Positions 1 to 6,865 of a stretch of DNA of 22,083 nucleotides are shown piece after piece. Origin of the DNA: Candidatus Brockarchaeota archaeon (GTDB taxonomy: Archaea; Thermoproteota; EX4484-205; DTQO01). The stretch's first letter is position 1; each line of letters begins with the position of its first letter. The stretch covers positions 15,703 to 37,785 of the forward strand of contig JAFNJA010000002.1 in assembly GCA_017601265.1 (NCBI GenBank). Reading direction: 5' to 3'. The notes beneath the pieces were generated by a model, which was not told the origin of the DNA, ran no database searches, and saw only the letters and a list, made by a program, of their open reading frames with translations. The translations under genes and the position numbers were made by a program.

Positions 1-956
1 ATCAACCCCACCAGCAAGCCCTTTTCGAGCGAGAACCCGCCCGGATCTTGGGCGACCGGTCCCGAGAACTTGGCTTCCGCAAGCTCTATCCCGCCGAGCC
101 CTATCCTCTTCCTCCCCGCCTGCCTGAAGTAAGTTCTGTAAGAAGCCTCCCTGTTCCTCCTCCTCTCCTCTTGGGTGCGGGGCCTCACGTGCTCGGGCCT
201 CTCCAACCTCACCACCTCTACAGTGCCCCCGACCCTGCGTCGCAAGGCCTCGCCCTCCTCCTGCGAGAGGAAGGAAAGGATCTTGCAGGCTTTCAGCCTG
301 CTTACCAACTCGGCCTTGTGGAAAAGCCCACCTTCCCTGACCCAACCGTCCGTGTTCACTATGACCATCTTAGCTCCCGTGGATTCCAAAACGGCCGAAC
401 ATTCCCCAACGGCTTCGACGACCCTCTCCCCGCAGGACGAGGGCGACGTGCTGCCGACGAAGCGGATGCACGATGCAAGCTTGGGGAGTTCGTAACCCTG
501 CCTGTCCAAGATCGCCGCTGTCACCGCCGTCGGAGGACCGATCTCCGGCTGGCCTACGTCGCCGTCCACGTAACCGACTTTGCGCAGAATCGGCACGGCC
601 CTGTTGGCCAAATAGGTGCAGAATCCCGTCTTTCCCGAGTCGACGCCCCCTAGGACGACCACCCTGCCCTCGGCGCCGACGATCAACTCGGCCGCGCTTT
701 TCCAACTAGCTGGTATCGCGTCGCCCTTGACTACCGCCAGCCCTCCAGCCGCCTTTGCCTCGTACTCGAGCCGCCCCGATGCCGAATTGATGGGTATCCT
801 TTTCCCATCACGGGCGACGACCCTTTCCCCCTCCGCCACTCTGGCGCCGAAGACGTACCCTTCACCGGACAAGATGCGCACGGAAGCCGGCCCGTCGACG
901 AGGAGAGTTTCACCAGGCTGCAGAGTCCCTTTCTTGGGTTCCAACCGAGCGCCCAA
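1..956 (-). CDS. Polynucleotide 5'-kinase, Clp1/Grc3 family (3' end outside window)
   Basis: An open frame on the minus strand runs off the left edge, so the C-terminus is missing; about 318 codons are visible, close to the size of known archaeal 5'-OH polynucleotide kinases. I see a Walker A motif GGVDSGKT at about residues 103-110 and the family's second motif DGDVGQPE at about 131-138, after an N-terminal beta-rich domain of about 95 residues as in Clp1. Family knowledge: these enzymes phosphorylate 5'-hydroxyl ends of RNA or DNA, with roles in RNA processing and repair. No ATG lies near the 5' end; TTG at 956 is chosen because it sits about 24 bases after a TATA-like box (975-984), giving a leaderless start, with TTG 944 as an alternative. 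It is divergent from the radB-like gene. Confidence 0.88.
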   Translation of the reverse strand, partial: MGARLEPKKGTLQPGETLLVDGPASVRILSGEGYVFGARVAEGERVVARDGKRIPINSASGRLEYEAKAAGGLAVVKGDAIPASWKSAAELIVGAEGRVVVLGGVDSGKTGFCTYLANRAVPILRKVGYVDGDVGQPEIGPPTAVTAAILDRQGYELPKLASCIRFVGSTSPSSCGERVVEAVGECSAVLESTGAKMVIVNTDGWVREGGLFHKAELVSRLKACKILSFLSQEEGEALRRRVGGTVEVVRLERPEHVRPRTQEERRRNREASYRTYFRQAGRKRIGLGGIELAEAKFSGPVAQDPGGFSLEKGLLVGL

Positions 957-974
957 AGAAGCACGCGCCCGAGC

Positions 975-984
975 TTTAAATAAA
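975..984. promoter_or_regulatory. TATA-like box between divergent kinase and radB-like genes
   Basis: The sequence TTTAAATAAA is nearly self-complementary. Read on the minus strand it is centred about 24-26 bases before the TTG start of the kinase gene. On the plus strand it would place a transcript start near 1004, upstream of the radB-like gene; a weaker TTAATT at 1011-1016 is the other plus-strand candidate. The assignment rests on spacing and base composition only. Confidence 0.5.
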
Positions 985-1049
985 AGCGTGCGGCGCCAGC
1001 GAAGGAATGGCTTAATTCTCCCCTCGGCGCGGTGCGCACAAGGCTCGGA

Positions 1050-1805
1050 ATGCCCTCCCCCTTCATCCCGACGCTCTGCCGGTGCCTCGATTCCCTCCTA
1101 GGCGGAGGGGTGCGAAGGGGCGACGTCAGCCTTTTTTTCGGTTCGAGGGGGGTTGGGAAAACTTGCTTGGGCCTCCAGACCGCGGCCTCGAACTCCCTCC
1201 TAGGCTTCGAAACCTTCTACATCTTCTGCCAGGGAACCTTCCCCATGGCCCGGCTCGTCCAGCTGGCGCGGGGTCGCGCGGACATAGTCTCGAGCCTGAT
1301 CCACGTCGCCACCCCGAAGACTTTCGAAGAGCAGCTCAGGTTCTTGGAGAGGTTCGAACTGGAGCTTCACGACCACCCCCTGGCTTCCCTCCTCGTCGTG
1401 GACTCGATCGATTCGCTTTACGCCCTCCAGATCAGCACCCACGATTCGTCGGAGAACGACCGATTCGTCTTTGAAAAAAACTTCCAGCTGAACAAGCACC
1501 TCGGCATGATCAGGAACGTTTCGAGGGCGGGCAACGTGTCAGCCCTCGTCACCTGCGGAACCAGAAGCTCTTCAGGCAGCGTTTCCGAAGAACCCGTGTC
1601 GGCCCGCCTGATGGAGTACTGGTCCGACAACCTCGTTGAGATGCGCAAGGGCCGTTCCGGAGGTTTCTTCAGGCCGCTCAAATTGGGGGGCAAGCGCCAG
1701 AACTTGGAGGCGGGGCAGGGCCTCCGCTACAAGATAGTCGAGGAAGGGATCGTCGACGCAACTGAAAGCGAGGGCGGAAGCGGTTGTCGATCGAGGATAT
1801 CGTGA
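1050..1805 (+). CDS. radB: RadB-type RecA/RadA family ATPase
   Basis: The protein (251 aa from ATG 1050) is a RecA-fold ATPase without the N-terminal helix-hairpin-helix domain of RadA, which is the RadB architecture. Visible features are the entry motif CLDSLLGGGV, Walker A GSRGVGKT at about residues 31-38 and Walker B LLVVDSID with Asp at about 118. Family knowledge: RadB is a RadA paralogue acting as a recombination mediator. An upstream in-frame GTG at 1032 would add six residues; ATG 1050 is preferred because a transcript start 26 bases after TTAATT (1011-1016) would fall after the GTG. The TGA stop overlaps the ATG of carS by one base (TGATG), implying co-translation. The last ~20 residues (Gly/Ser/Arg-rich) look unconserved. 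It could instead be a more divergent KaiC/RadA-like ATPase. Confidence 0.82.
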   Translation: MPSPFIPTLCRCLDSLLGGGVRRGDVSLFFGSRGVGKTCLGLQTAASNSLLGFETFYIFCQGTFPMARLVQLARGRADIVSSLIHVATPKTFEEQLRFLERFELELHDHPLASLLVVDSIDSLYALQISTHDSSENDRFVFEKNFQLNKHLGMIRNVSRAGNVSALVTCGTRSSSGSVSEEPVSARLMEYWSDNLVEMRKGRSGGFFRPLKLGGKRQNLEAGQGLRYKIVEEGIVDATESEGGSGCRSRIS

Positions 1806-2272
1806 TGCTGGCTGCAGTCGGGGTGTACAGGTTCCTTCCCGCCTACCTCGCGAACGCCTCCGCTTTGGCTTTCGGCGGCGGGAGGGCCCTGGACGGCAAC
1901 CGCCTCTTCCTGGACGGCAAGCCCCTCCTCGGTTCCCACAAAACGCTTAGGGGTTTCGCGGCAGGAATCGCGGCCGGAACCTTCGTCGGGTTGGTCCAAG
2001 GAGACGCTCCCGTCGGCTTGGCGATGGGCTTCGGCGCGGTCCTCGGGGACGCAGTCGGCGCTTTCTTGAAGAGGCGCCTTTCGATCCCGCCCGGCGAGCC
2101 TTTTCCCGGGCTCGACCAGTTCGACTTCCTCATCGGGGCTTACGCGGTTTCCTTCCCGATCCTCGCCCTGCCACCAGCTTCCGTCTTGCTCGTATTCATC
2201 TGCACGCCGGCCATACACGTCGTTTCCAACTACGTTTCGTGCGCGCTCGGAATCAAGAAGGTCCCTTGGTAG
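1805..2272 (+). CDS. carS: CDP-archaeol synthase (CDP-2,3-bis-O-geranylgeranyl-glycerol synthase)
   Basis: A polytopic membrane protein (155 aa) of the CarS (former DUF46) family. CarS transfers CMP from CTP to the unsaturated archaetidic acid precursor, activating it for polar head-group attachment in archaeal ether lipids. Diagnostic pieces are the N-terminal helix followed by LPAYLANAS, the segment with LDGKPLLGSHKTLRG (approximately residues 34-50), the Gly/Ala-rich helix with GDAVGAFLKRR, and PGLDQFDFLIGA near residue 105. The ATG at 1805 overlaps the radB stop (TGATG), so it is chosen over the TTG at 1784, which would add seven residues and overlap radB by 22 bases. It is convergent with the OST3-like gene only six bases away. 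Confidence 0.92.
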   Translation: MLAAVGVYRFLPAYLANASALAFGGGRALDGNRLFLDGKPLLGSHKTLRGFAAGIAAGTFVGLVQGDAPVGLAMGFGAVLGDAVGAFLKRRLSIPPGEPFPGLDQFDFLIGAYAVSFPILALPPASVLLVFICTPAIHVVSNYVSCALGIKKVPW

Positions 2273-2278
2273 GCCTCC

Positions 2279-2716
2279 CTATCCAGCCTTCCATCTGCTT
2301 GCCTGGTAGATCATCGCGCACCCGAACGCGAGGAGGAAGAATCCGAGCACGAAGATCATCCACATCGTCCTCGGGCTGTGGGAGTACCTCGTGCTCCTGT
2401 AGACGAGGTACATGCCGGCAAGGCTGGCTACGTAGAGCGTCGAAACGAAGATCCCTTCGAGGAAGGTCTGCTCGAGGGAGCTGCCCGTGTAGATGAACGT
2501 CGCGCCGAGCGGCCCTCCGCCCGCGACAAGGAAAGCGGGCCTGTAGACGGCTATGTACGAACCGCCGCCGAGGAGGAAGGCCACGAAGATTACCGTCCCC
2601 AGCGTCAGCAGCTTGTAGGCGGCCTCCGTTACCCCGCTCCCCAACCTTCGGCCCTTCTCGTGCCCACCAAGGACGCGGTCGGCCACGTAACCTAAGGCCC
2701 TTTCAGGCAGAGTCAA
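2279..2716 (-). CDS. OST3/OST6 (MagT1/TUSC3)-like membrane protein without thioredoxin domain
   Basis: The protein (145 aa from TTG 2716) has three clear membrane helices at about residues 36-56, 86-106 and 117-138. Between the first and second lies YRPAF followed about 15 residues later by FIYTGSSLEQTFLEG. This resembles the C-terminal membrane part of eukaryotic Ost3/Ost6 and MagT1, which have an RPPY element and then an IHGSSQAQ-like element in the same place before two final helices. The lumenal thioredoxin domain and first helix of those proteins are absent. Inferred role: accessory subunit of archaeal oligosaccharyltransferase in N-glycosylation. A longer reading frame reaches 2866 but crosses the shared TATA box and overlaps the divergent gene, so the TTG at 2716, preceded by a GAGG-like element, is preferred. 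The exact start is uncertain. Confidence 0.62.
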   Translation of the reverse strand: MTLPERALGYVADRVLGGHEKGRRLGSGVTEAAYKLLTLGTVIFVAFLLGGGSYIAVYRPAFLVAGGGPLGATFIYTGSSLEQTFLEGIFVSTLYVASLAGMYLVYRSTRYSHSPRTMWMIFVLGFFLLAFGCAMIYQASRWKAG

Positions 2717-2774
2717 AAGCTTCTTGACCGCCTCGGACGTTTCGGGTACCCTCTCCCCTTCGGAATCGAGGTTA

Positions 2775-2785
2775 GCGTTATAAGC
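2775..2785. promoter_or_regulatory. Shared TATA box of divergent OST3-like and zinc-finger genes
   Basis: TTATAA at 2778-2783 is a perfect palindrome and the only A/T-rich core between the two divergent genes. On the plus strand it predicts a transcript start near 2807, four bases before the TTG start at 2811 (leaderless). On the minus strand it predicts a start near 2754, leaving a leader of roughly 37 bases before TTG 2716. Confidence 0.55.
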
Positions 2786-2810
2786 TTGTCCCGGCCGCCC
2801 GGTAGCGCCC

Positions 2811-3062
2811 TTGCCGAACTGCGCCTGCTGCAAAAGGCAGACCGAGGGGACTTCCGCGTTCTGCAACTTGCACGAGATGGCGTACGAGAACCTGCTGGCC
2901 GCCTATAAAGCTTGGAAGTCCGCGATGCCGTCGATACAAGCCTCGACCTTCCTCTCCAAGGTTTTGGAAACGGGGCAGGCGGGGCAGTGGGCCGCCGAGG
3001 TTGCCAAGTTCCTCCTCTCCCAAAATTCCCTCGAAGAGCTCTTCCCGTCCCGCCCAGAATAG
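2811..3062 (+). CDS. Small zinc-finger-like archaeal protein, function unknown
   Basis: A small soluble protein of 83 aa. The N-terminus has Cys4, Cys6, Cys7, Cys18 and His21, which can form a C-x2-C-x10-C-x2-H zinc site (C7 preceded by C4). The rest is predicted helical, rich in Ala, Leu and Lys, with aromatic residues spaced as in an amphipathic helix bundle. The TTG start at 2811 is four bases from the predicted transcript start of the shared TATA box. It is convergent with the topoisomerase gene, eight bases apart. I do not recognise a named family; a nucleic-acid-binding or protein-interaction role is only a guess from the zinc site and neighbours. Confidence 0.7.
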   Translation: MPNCACCKRQTEGTSAFCNLHEMAYENLLAAYKAWKSAMPSIQASTFLSKVLETGQAGQWAAEVAKFLLSQNSLEELFPSRPE

Positions 3063-3070
3063 AAGTAGCT

Positions 3071-5143
3071 TCAGCTTCCGGGGCCCTTGCTTTTCGCCGG
3101 GCAATCCGGATTCACGCACAACCTCCAAGGCCTCGAACCCTTCTTCCTGACGAGGAGCACGTTCCAACCGCACTTCGCGCACCTCGCCTTCGTCGGCACC
3201 ACGGCGTATGGGCGCTGGGGTATTGGGGCCGAGAACCTGCACCCACCGTTCGAGTAGTTGGAGCACCCCACGAACCTCTTCCCGGTCTTCCTGGAATGGA
3301 TTATGGTCAGCTTTCCGGAACGGCAGACGGGGCAATCCCCGACTATCCTCCTCGAGAGCAATGCCGAAACGGCGCCCCAAAAGAGGCTTTTGCCGATCTC
3401 CTCCTCCCTGCTTTTCATGGCCTCGAGGATCGGCTCGAGCTGCCTCACGGCCTCCTCCACCACCGCCTCCTTGCCCATCTCCCCGAGCTCGATCTTTTCC
3501 ATCTTGCTTTCGAGTTCGGCGGTCAGCTCTACCGAAACGATCTTGGGTGAGAACCTCTCGAGCGTTTCGACGAGGGCGATGCCGAGCTCGCTGGCTTCGA
3601 TCCTCTCGCCCGAGACGTAGCCCCTCTTGAAGAGGGTTTCCAGTATCTCCGACCTCGTGGCCTTCGTGCCTATGCCCTTCTCCTCCATCAGCCTCACGAT
3701 GCTGGCTGGGTTGAACCTCGGCGGCGGCTGCGTGTACCTCAGCTCTGAAACGACTTCGGCTTTCAAGGACTGCCCGGCTTTCAACTCCGGAAGCTCCTCC
3801 TCCCGGTAGGGCGAGTAAGGGCCGTAGATGCCCAGCCACCCCTCTTCAACAACCCTCCTGCCGAGAAGGATGAACTTGTGGCCTCCAACCTCGACCTCGA
3901 TCCTTGAAGCCTCCCTGGCCGCGGGTTTCGCGAAGGTCGAGAGGAACCTCCTCGTTACCAGGTCCAGGATCTTCTTCTCGTCGCCCGACAGCTCCCTCTC
4001 CGGCTTTTCGCCCGTCGGGTAGATGGCCGGGTGGGCCGGGTCGTCCTTCGCTCCTTCCCTCGGCTTGAGGAACGGCTGGCCGAGAATCTCGCCAACCTCC
4101 GCCTCGTAACCTTCCCTGAGCTTGCCGATTATGTCCCTGTAACCAATCGCTTCGGGCAGCTTCTGCGAACTCGTCCTGGGGTAAGAGATCAAGGCGCCGA
4201 GGTAGAGCCTCTCCGATATCCTGAGCGTCCTGCTAGGAGAGAACCTGAACGCCCTGTACGCCTCGGACTGGAGGGTGCCGAGGTCGAAAGGTGCTGGAGG
4301 CGGGACCTCCGAGACCGAGGTTTTGACCGAAGAAACCGTGCAGTCCCTTCCCCTGCAATCGGCCAGCAGCCTTTCGACTTCGTCGGCGCTTCCCAACCTC
4401 TCCCTCTCGTACCGCGCCCGGAGAACTTTGCCGGAGACTTCGATCAAGGCTTCCGCTGTCCAGTAAGGGACTGGCACGAAGCTCCTGTTCTCCTTCTCCC
4501 TGTCAACGATGAACTTCAAGGTCGGCCCCTGCACGCGGCCCGTGCTCACCGTCACGTGGGTCCTGAGGCTGGTCCTTGCAGCGTTCGTCAGGGCCCTGGA
4601 GAGGTTCACGCCGTAAAGGAAGTCGACGACGTGCCTCGCCTCCCCGGCGCTTATCATCTCGAAATCCAAGCCGGGTTGGAGGTTCGAGAAGGCGCCCCTT
4701 ACCTCGCCCTCGGTGAGCGTCGAAACCTTCATCCTCCTGCACTTCCGGTCAGGCGCCGAGAAAACGTACCTGAGGACGTTGTAACCTATCAAGCTCCCCT
4801 CGACGTCGTAGTCGCAGCAGTTCACGTACATGTCCACTCCTTCGCCGAACTTCTCCAAAGTCTCGATCCAAGACTTCACCGTCCCCTTTCCCCTCTCGAC
4901 CAGGTGGAGGGGTACCCACTCGACGGAATACACGGGATACCTGCTCCTGTCCCGGGAGCCCTTTTCCCTGAGGGCGTAGAGGTGGCCCAGGGCGGAGACG
5001 ACGATCAGCCTGTCCCCTTTCCAACTTGCCTCGAAGACCGGAACTTTTTTCCCAGCGAGCGCCCTCGGCCTCGAGCTATCGTCAAGAGCCCTCGCTATCC
5101 TCGCGGCCGCATCCGGCTTCTCCGCGACCAAAAGGACCTTCAA
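3071..5143 (-). CDS. topA: DNA topoisomerase IA (archaeal Top1/Top3 type)
   Basis: A full-length 690-aa type IA topoisomerase, which relaxes or decatenates DNA by cutting one strand through a 5'-phosphotyrosyl bond. The TOPRIM domain starts at residue 1 with LLVAEKPDAA (Glu8) and has the acidic triad in DYDVEG at 111-116. The catalytic tyrosine is Tyr321 in ISYPRTSS. Domain IV contains PPPRFNPASIVRLMEEKGIG, typical of the family. The C-terminus carries two four-cysteine zinc ribbons, one starting CPVC near residue 615 and one starting CAKC near 659. No helicase domain is present, so this is not reverse gyrase. The start is TTG 5143; a TATA-like box on the minus strand about 28-30 bases upstream suggests a leaderless message. 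Confidence 0.95.
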   Translation of the reverse strand: MKVLLVAEKPDAAARIARALDDSSRPRALAGKKVPVFEASWKGDRLIVVSALGHLYALREKGSRDRSRYPVYSVEWVPLHLVERGKGTVKSWIETLEKFGEGVDMYVNCCDYDVEGSLIGYNVLRYVFSAPDRKCRRMKVSTLTEGEVRGAFSNLQPGLDFEMISAGEARHVVDFLYGVNLSRALTNAARTSLRTHVTVSTGRVQGPTLKFIVDREKENRSFVPVPYWTAEALIEVSGKVLRARYERERLGSADEVERLLADCRGRDCTVSSVKTSVSEVPPPAPFDLGTLQSEAYRAFRFSPSRTLRISERLYLGALISYPRTSSQKLPEAIGYRDIIGKLREGYEAEVGEILGQPFLKPREGAKDDPAHPAIYPTGEKPERELSGDEKKILDLVTRRFLSTFAKPAAREASRIEVEVGGHKFILLGRRVVEEGWLGIYGPYSPYREEELPELKAGQSLKAEVVSELRYTQPPPRFNPASIVRLMEEKGIGTKATRSEILETLFKRGYVSGERIEASELGIALVETLERFSPKIVSVELTAELESKMEKIELGEMGKEAVVEEAVRQLEPILEAMKSREEEIGKSLFWGAVSALLSRRIVGDCPVCRSGKLTIIHSRKTGKRFVGCSNYSNGGCRFSAPIPQRPYAVVPTKARCAKCGWNVLLVRKKGSRPWRLCVNPDCPAKSKGPGS

Positions 5144-5168
5144 GGGCGCCCGACGCGCGGGCCGGAGC

Positions 5169-5179
5169 TTGATAAAAAC
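5169..5179. promoter_or_regulatory. Shared TATA-like box of divergent topA and zinc-ribbon genes
   Basis: TTGATAAAAAC is the A/T-rich core of the 68-base gap. Read on the minus strand (GTTTTTATCAA) it places transcription at about 5146-5148, next to the topA TTG at 5143. On the plus strand it places a start near 5201, about ten bases before ATG 5212. Confidence 0.5.
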
Positions 5180-5211
5180 ATAGCCTTCCGCAGCCGCAGT
5201 AAAGGATATAG

Positions 5212-5427
5212 ATGCCGGGTTGGCAATGGCGCCCGGTGCGCTTGACTCAGAGGGTCGTATGCAGCAAGTGCGGCGCGGTCCTTTACGAGTCGACGGAGCT
5301 CAAATCGCCCATAGAGATAATGCAGGGCCTTGGCGGGGGGTGCCCTTCTTGCGGCAGGAAGCTGGAATACGACTCCAGCCAGTTCGACCCGGAGAAGGTG
5401 CAACTCGTCACGAAGCCTTACCGTTGA
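5212..5427 (+). CDS. Small zinc-ribbon protein, function unknown
   Basis: A 71-aa protein with a classical zinc ribbon: Cys17 and Cys20 in VVCSKCG, then Cys44 and Cys47 in GGCPSCGRKL, separated by a 23-residue stretch that includes the helix-forming SPIEIMQGL. Length, paired knuckles and the charged tail resemble small archaeal zinc-ribbon proteins of unknown function. ATG 5212 lies about ten bases after the predicted transcript start of the promoter shared with topA. The divergent arrangement with a topoisomerase that itself carries zinc ribbons suggests a DNA- or RNA-related job, but the sequence alone does not show one. Confidence 0.8.
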   Translation: MPGWQWRPVRLTQRVVCSKCGAVLYESTELKSPIEIMQGLGGGCPSCGRKLEYDSSQFDPEKVQLVTKPYR

Positions 5428-5612
5428 GGACGGCTCGGCTACGAACAGGCGGCGATCGACGCTTCGGCAACCTCCACTAGAAAGTCCGGCGCACGATCCG
5501 GGTTTCGGAGGCGGTTTCCGCGTTCCACTGGCAAGGCGCGCCATCGGGCATCAAGTCTCGCCCGAAACCACATAAGAGGGCGGCCGCGGTCTACCGATCT
5601 CGGTGAACGCGC

Positions 5613-5978
5613 GTGGAAATCGCCAGCATCTCGGGCGAGTCCGGATCGTTCGAAGCGTTCCCAGGGGTTAAAGGTAGGGTTTTGCTGAGCGGCGAGAACA
5701 TGATGTTCTTCCTGGTGGAGGTGGAGGGATCGGGGATCGTGCCCGAGCATTCTCATCCGCAGGAGCAGTTCGGCATCTGCCTCTCCGGCAAGGCAGAACT
5801 CGCCTCCGGCGGCCTTAGCAGGATAGTGGAAGCGGGTACCGCGTACCGTTTCGGGCCGAACGAGAAGCACTCCGTGAGGGTGCTGGGGGACGAGCCCGCG
5901 ACCTTCTTGGACGTCTTCAGCCCTCCGCGAGAAGATTACCTGCGGAGGGCCGGGGGTTCGGGAAGCCCCATCCCTTGA
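5613..5978 (+). CDS. Cupin-domain protein, KdgF-like
   Basis: A single-domain cupin of 121 aa. Cupin motif 1 is HSHPQEQFG at about residues 45-53, giving two His and a Glu as metal ligands, and motif 2 contains the final ligand His in NEKHSVRV near residue 85. The ending LDVFSPPREDYL is characteristic of KdgF-type cupins, which convert unsaturated uronates to linear ketouronates in pectin and alginate breakdown. That specific reaction is inferred from the motif match and from the sugar-isomerase-like neighbour 70 bases downstream. The GTG start at 5613 follows an ACATAAG TATA-like box near 5571-5577. Another small sugar- or ligand-binding cupin is the alternative. Confidence 0.78.
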   Translation: MEIASISGESGSFEAFPGVKGRVLLSGENMMFFLVEVEGSGIVPEHSHPQEQFGICLSGKAELASGGLSRIVEAGTAYRFGPNEKHSVRVLGDEPATFLDVFSPPREDYLRRAGGSGSPIP

Positions 5979-6047
5979 CGCGCCCCCGCGGTAAAAAAGT
6001 CGTGGGCACAGAAAACCAGCAATACGTCCATCTGGTCGAGCGGCTCC

Positions 6048-6788
6048 GTGGATAACGTGAAACCCAAGGTTGGCGCCCAACTGATCGTTTGGGGGGAAAG
6101 GGCCGCGAAGGACCTGGGCGGCGTCCTGGACGAGGTCGCTTCCCTTTCGTACGCAGGGGTCGAGATGGGGCCAGAGCCCCTCGACAAGCTGGCAGATCCG
6201 AAGGAACCTTTCTCCTCAAGGGGGCTCGCCCTGGTCGGCCTGCATATCGGTGTCGGCGACATGAAGTTGGTTGATACCTGCATTCGGCTGCTCAGGAAGT
6301 GCGAAGCGCGGTACCTCCTGTTCAGCGGGGCAGGCGGGAGGGGGAACACCGAGAAGGAGTACAGGGAGGGCTCGAAGTTCATGAAGTCTGCCGCGAGCAG
6401 GGCCAGGGATTTCGGCATCAAGGTTTGCTACCACAACCACCACCAAGAGATCGTCGACGGCGCGAGGGGAATCAAGATAATCTGCAGCGAGGTCGAGCCT
6501 GAGCTGCTTACTCTCTGCGTCGACACGTTCTGGGTCCAGTACGCCGGGGACTCTCCGGTCCGGTTCCTCGAGGAGAACATCGACAGGGTCTCCTACCTCC
6601 ACCTCAAGGACTTGAGGGGGAAGGAGTTCGTTGAGCTCGGCCAGGGGGTCGTCGACTTCCCGGGCGTCTTCAAAGCGATCGAAGGGAGGGAAATCGAGTG
6701 GGCCGTCGTGGAGCAGGACACGACGAAGAGGACTCCCAAGGAGAGCATGGGGATAAGCAGGGATTACCTCAAGAAACTTGGCCTTTGA
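6048..6788 (+). CDS. Sugar phosphate isomerase/epimerase (xylose isomerase-like TIM barrel, IolE-type)
   Basis: A 246-aa AP endonuclease 2/xylose-isomerase-like TIM barrel. Metal and catalytic residues appear at the expected strand ends: Glu39 (GVEMG), His129 and Glu134 (YHNHHQE), Asp159 (CVDTFW), His185 (YLHLKD) and Glu222 (VVEQD). HNHHQE followed by VDTFW resembles inosose dehydratase and related epimerases acting on polyols or keto-sugars. The substrate cannot be told from sequence. The start is GTG 6048 or GTG 6057; the second gives a typical N-terminus (MKPKVGAQL). A TATA-like GTAAAAAAG lies near 5991-5999. It follows the KdgF-like cupin on the same strand, suggesting a shared sugar-acid pathway. 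Confidence 0.85.
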   Translation: MDNVKPKVGAQLIVWGERAAKDLGGVLDEVASLSYAGVEMGPEPLDKLADPKEPFSSRGLALVGLHIGVGDMKLVDTCIRLLRKCEARYLLFSGAGGRGNTEKEYREGSKFMKSAASRARDFGIKVCYHNHHQEIVDGARGIKIICSEVEPELLTLCVDTFWVQYAGDSPVRFLEENIDRVSYLHLKDLRGKEFVELGQGVVDFPGVFKAIEGREIEWAVVEQDTTKRTPKESMGISRDYLKKLGL

Positions 6789-6865
6789 AAACCGTTGTTT
6801 AGCGGCCGGCCATAAGACCCGCCTTCAGGTCCCGCTTAAGCTCCTGGACGCGCCTTCCTGCGGGA

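Noticed and set aside
2778..3839. 353-codon open frame on the minus strand
   Set aside because: It overlaps the topoisomerase in a different frame and the zinc-finger gene in antisense; no family pattern.
4031..5245. 404-codon open frame on the plus strand
   Set aside because: It is wholly antisense to the strongly conserved topoisomerase and has an Arg/Pro/Glu-rich shadow composition typical of GC-rich DNA.
6798..6812. 15-base repeat TTTAGCGGCCGGCCA, also at 11533-11547
   Set aside because: The second copy is the end of a coding sequence and the core GGCCGGCC is self-complementary and GC-rich; two copies without other shared flanks look like coincidence.
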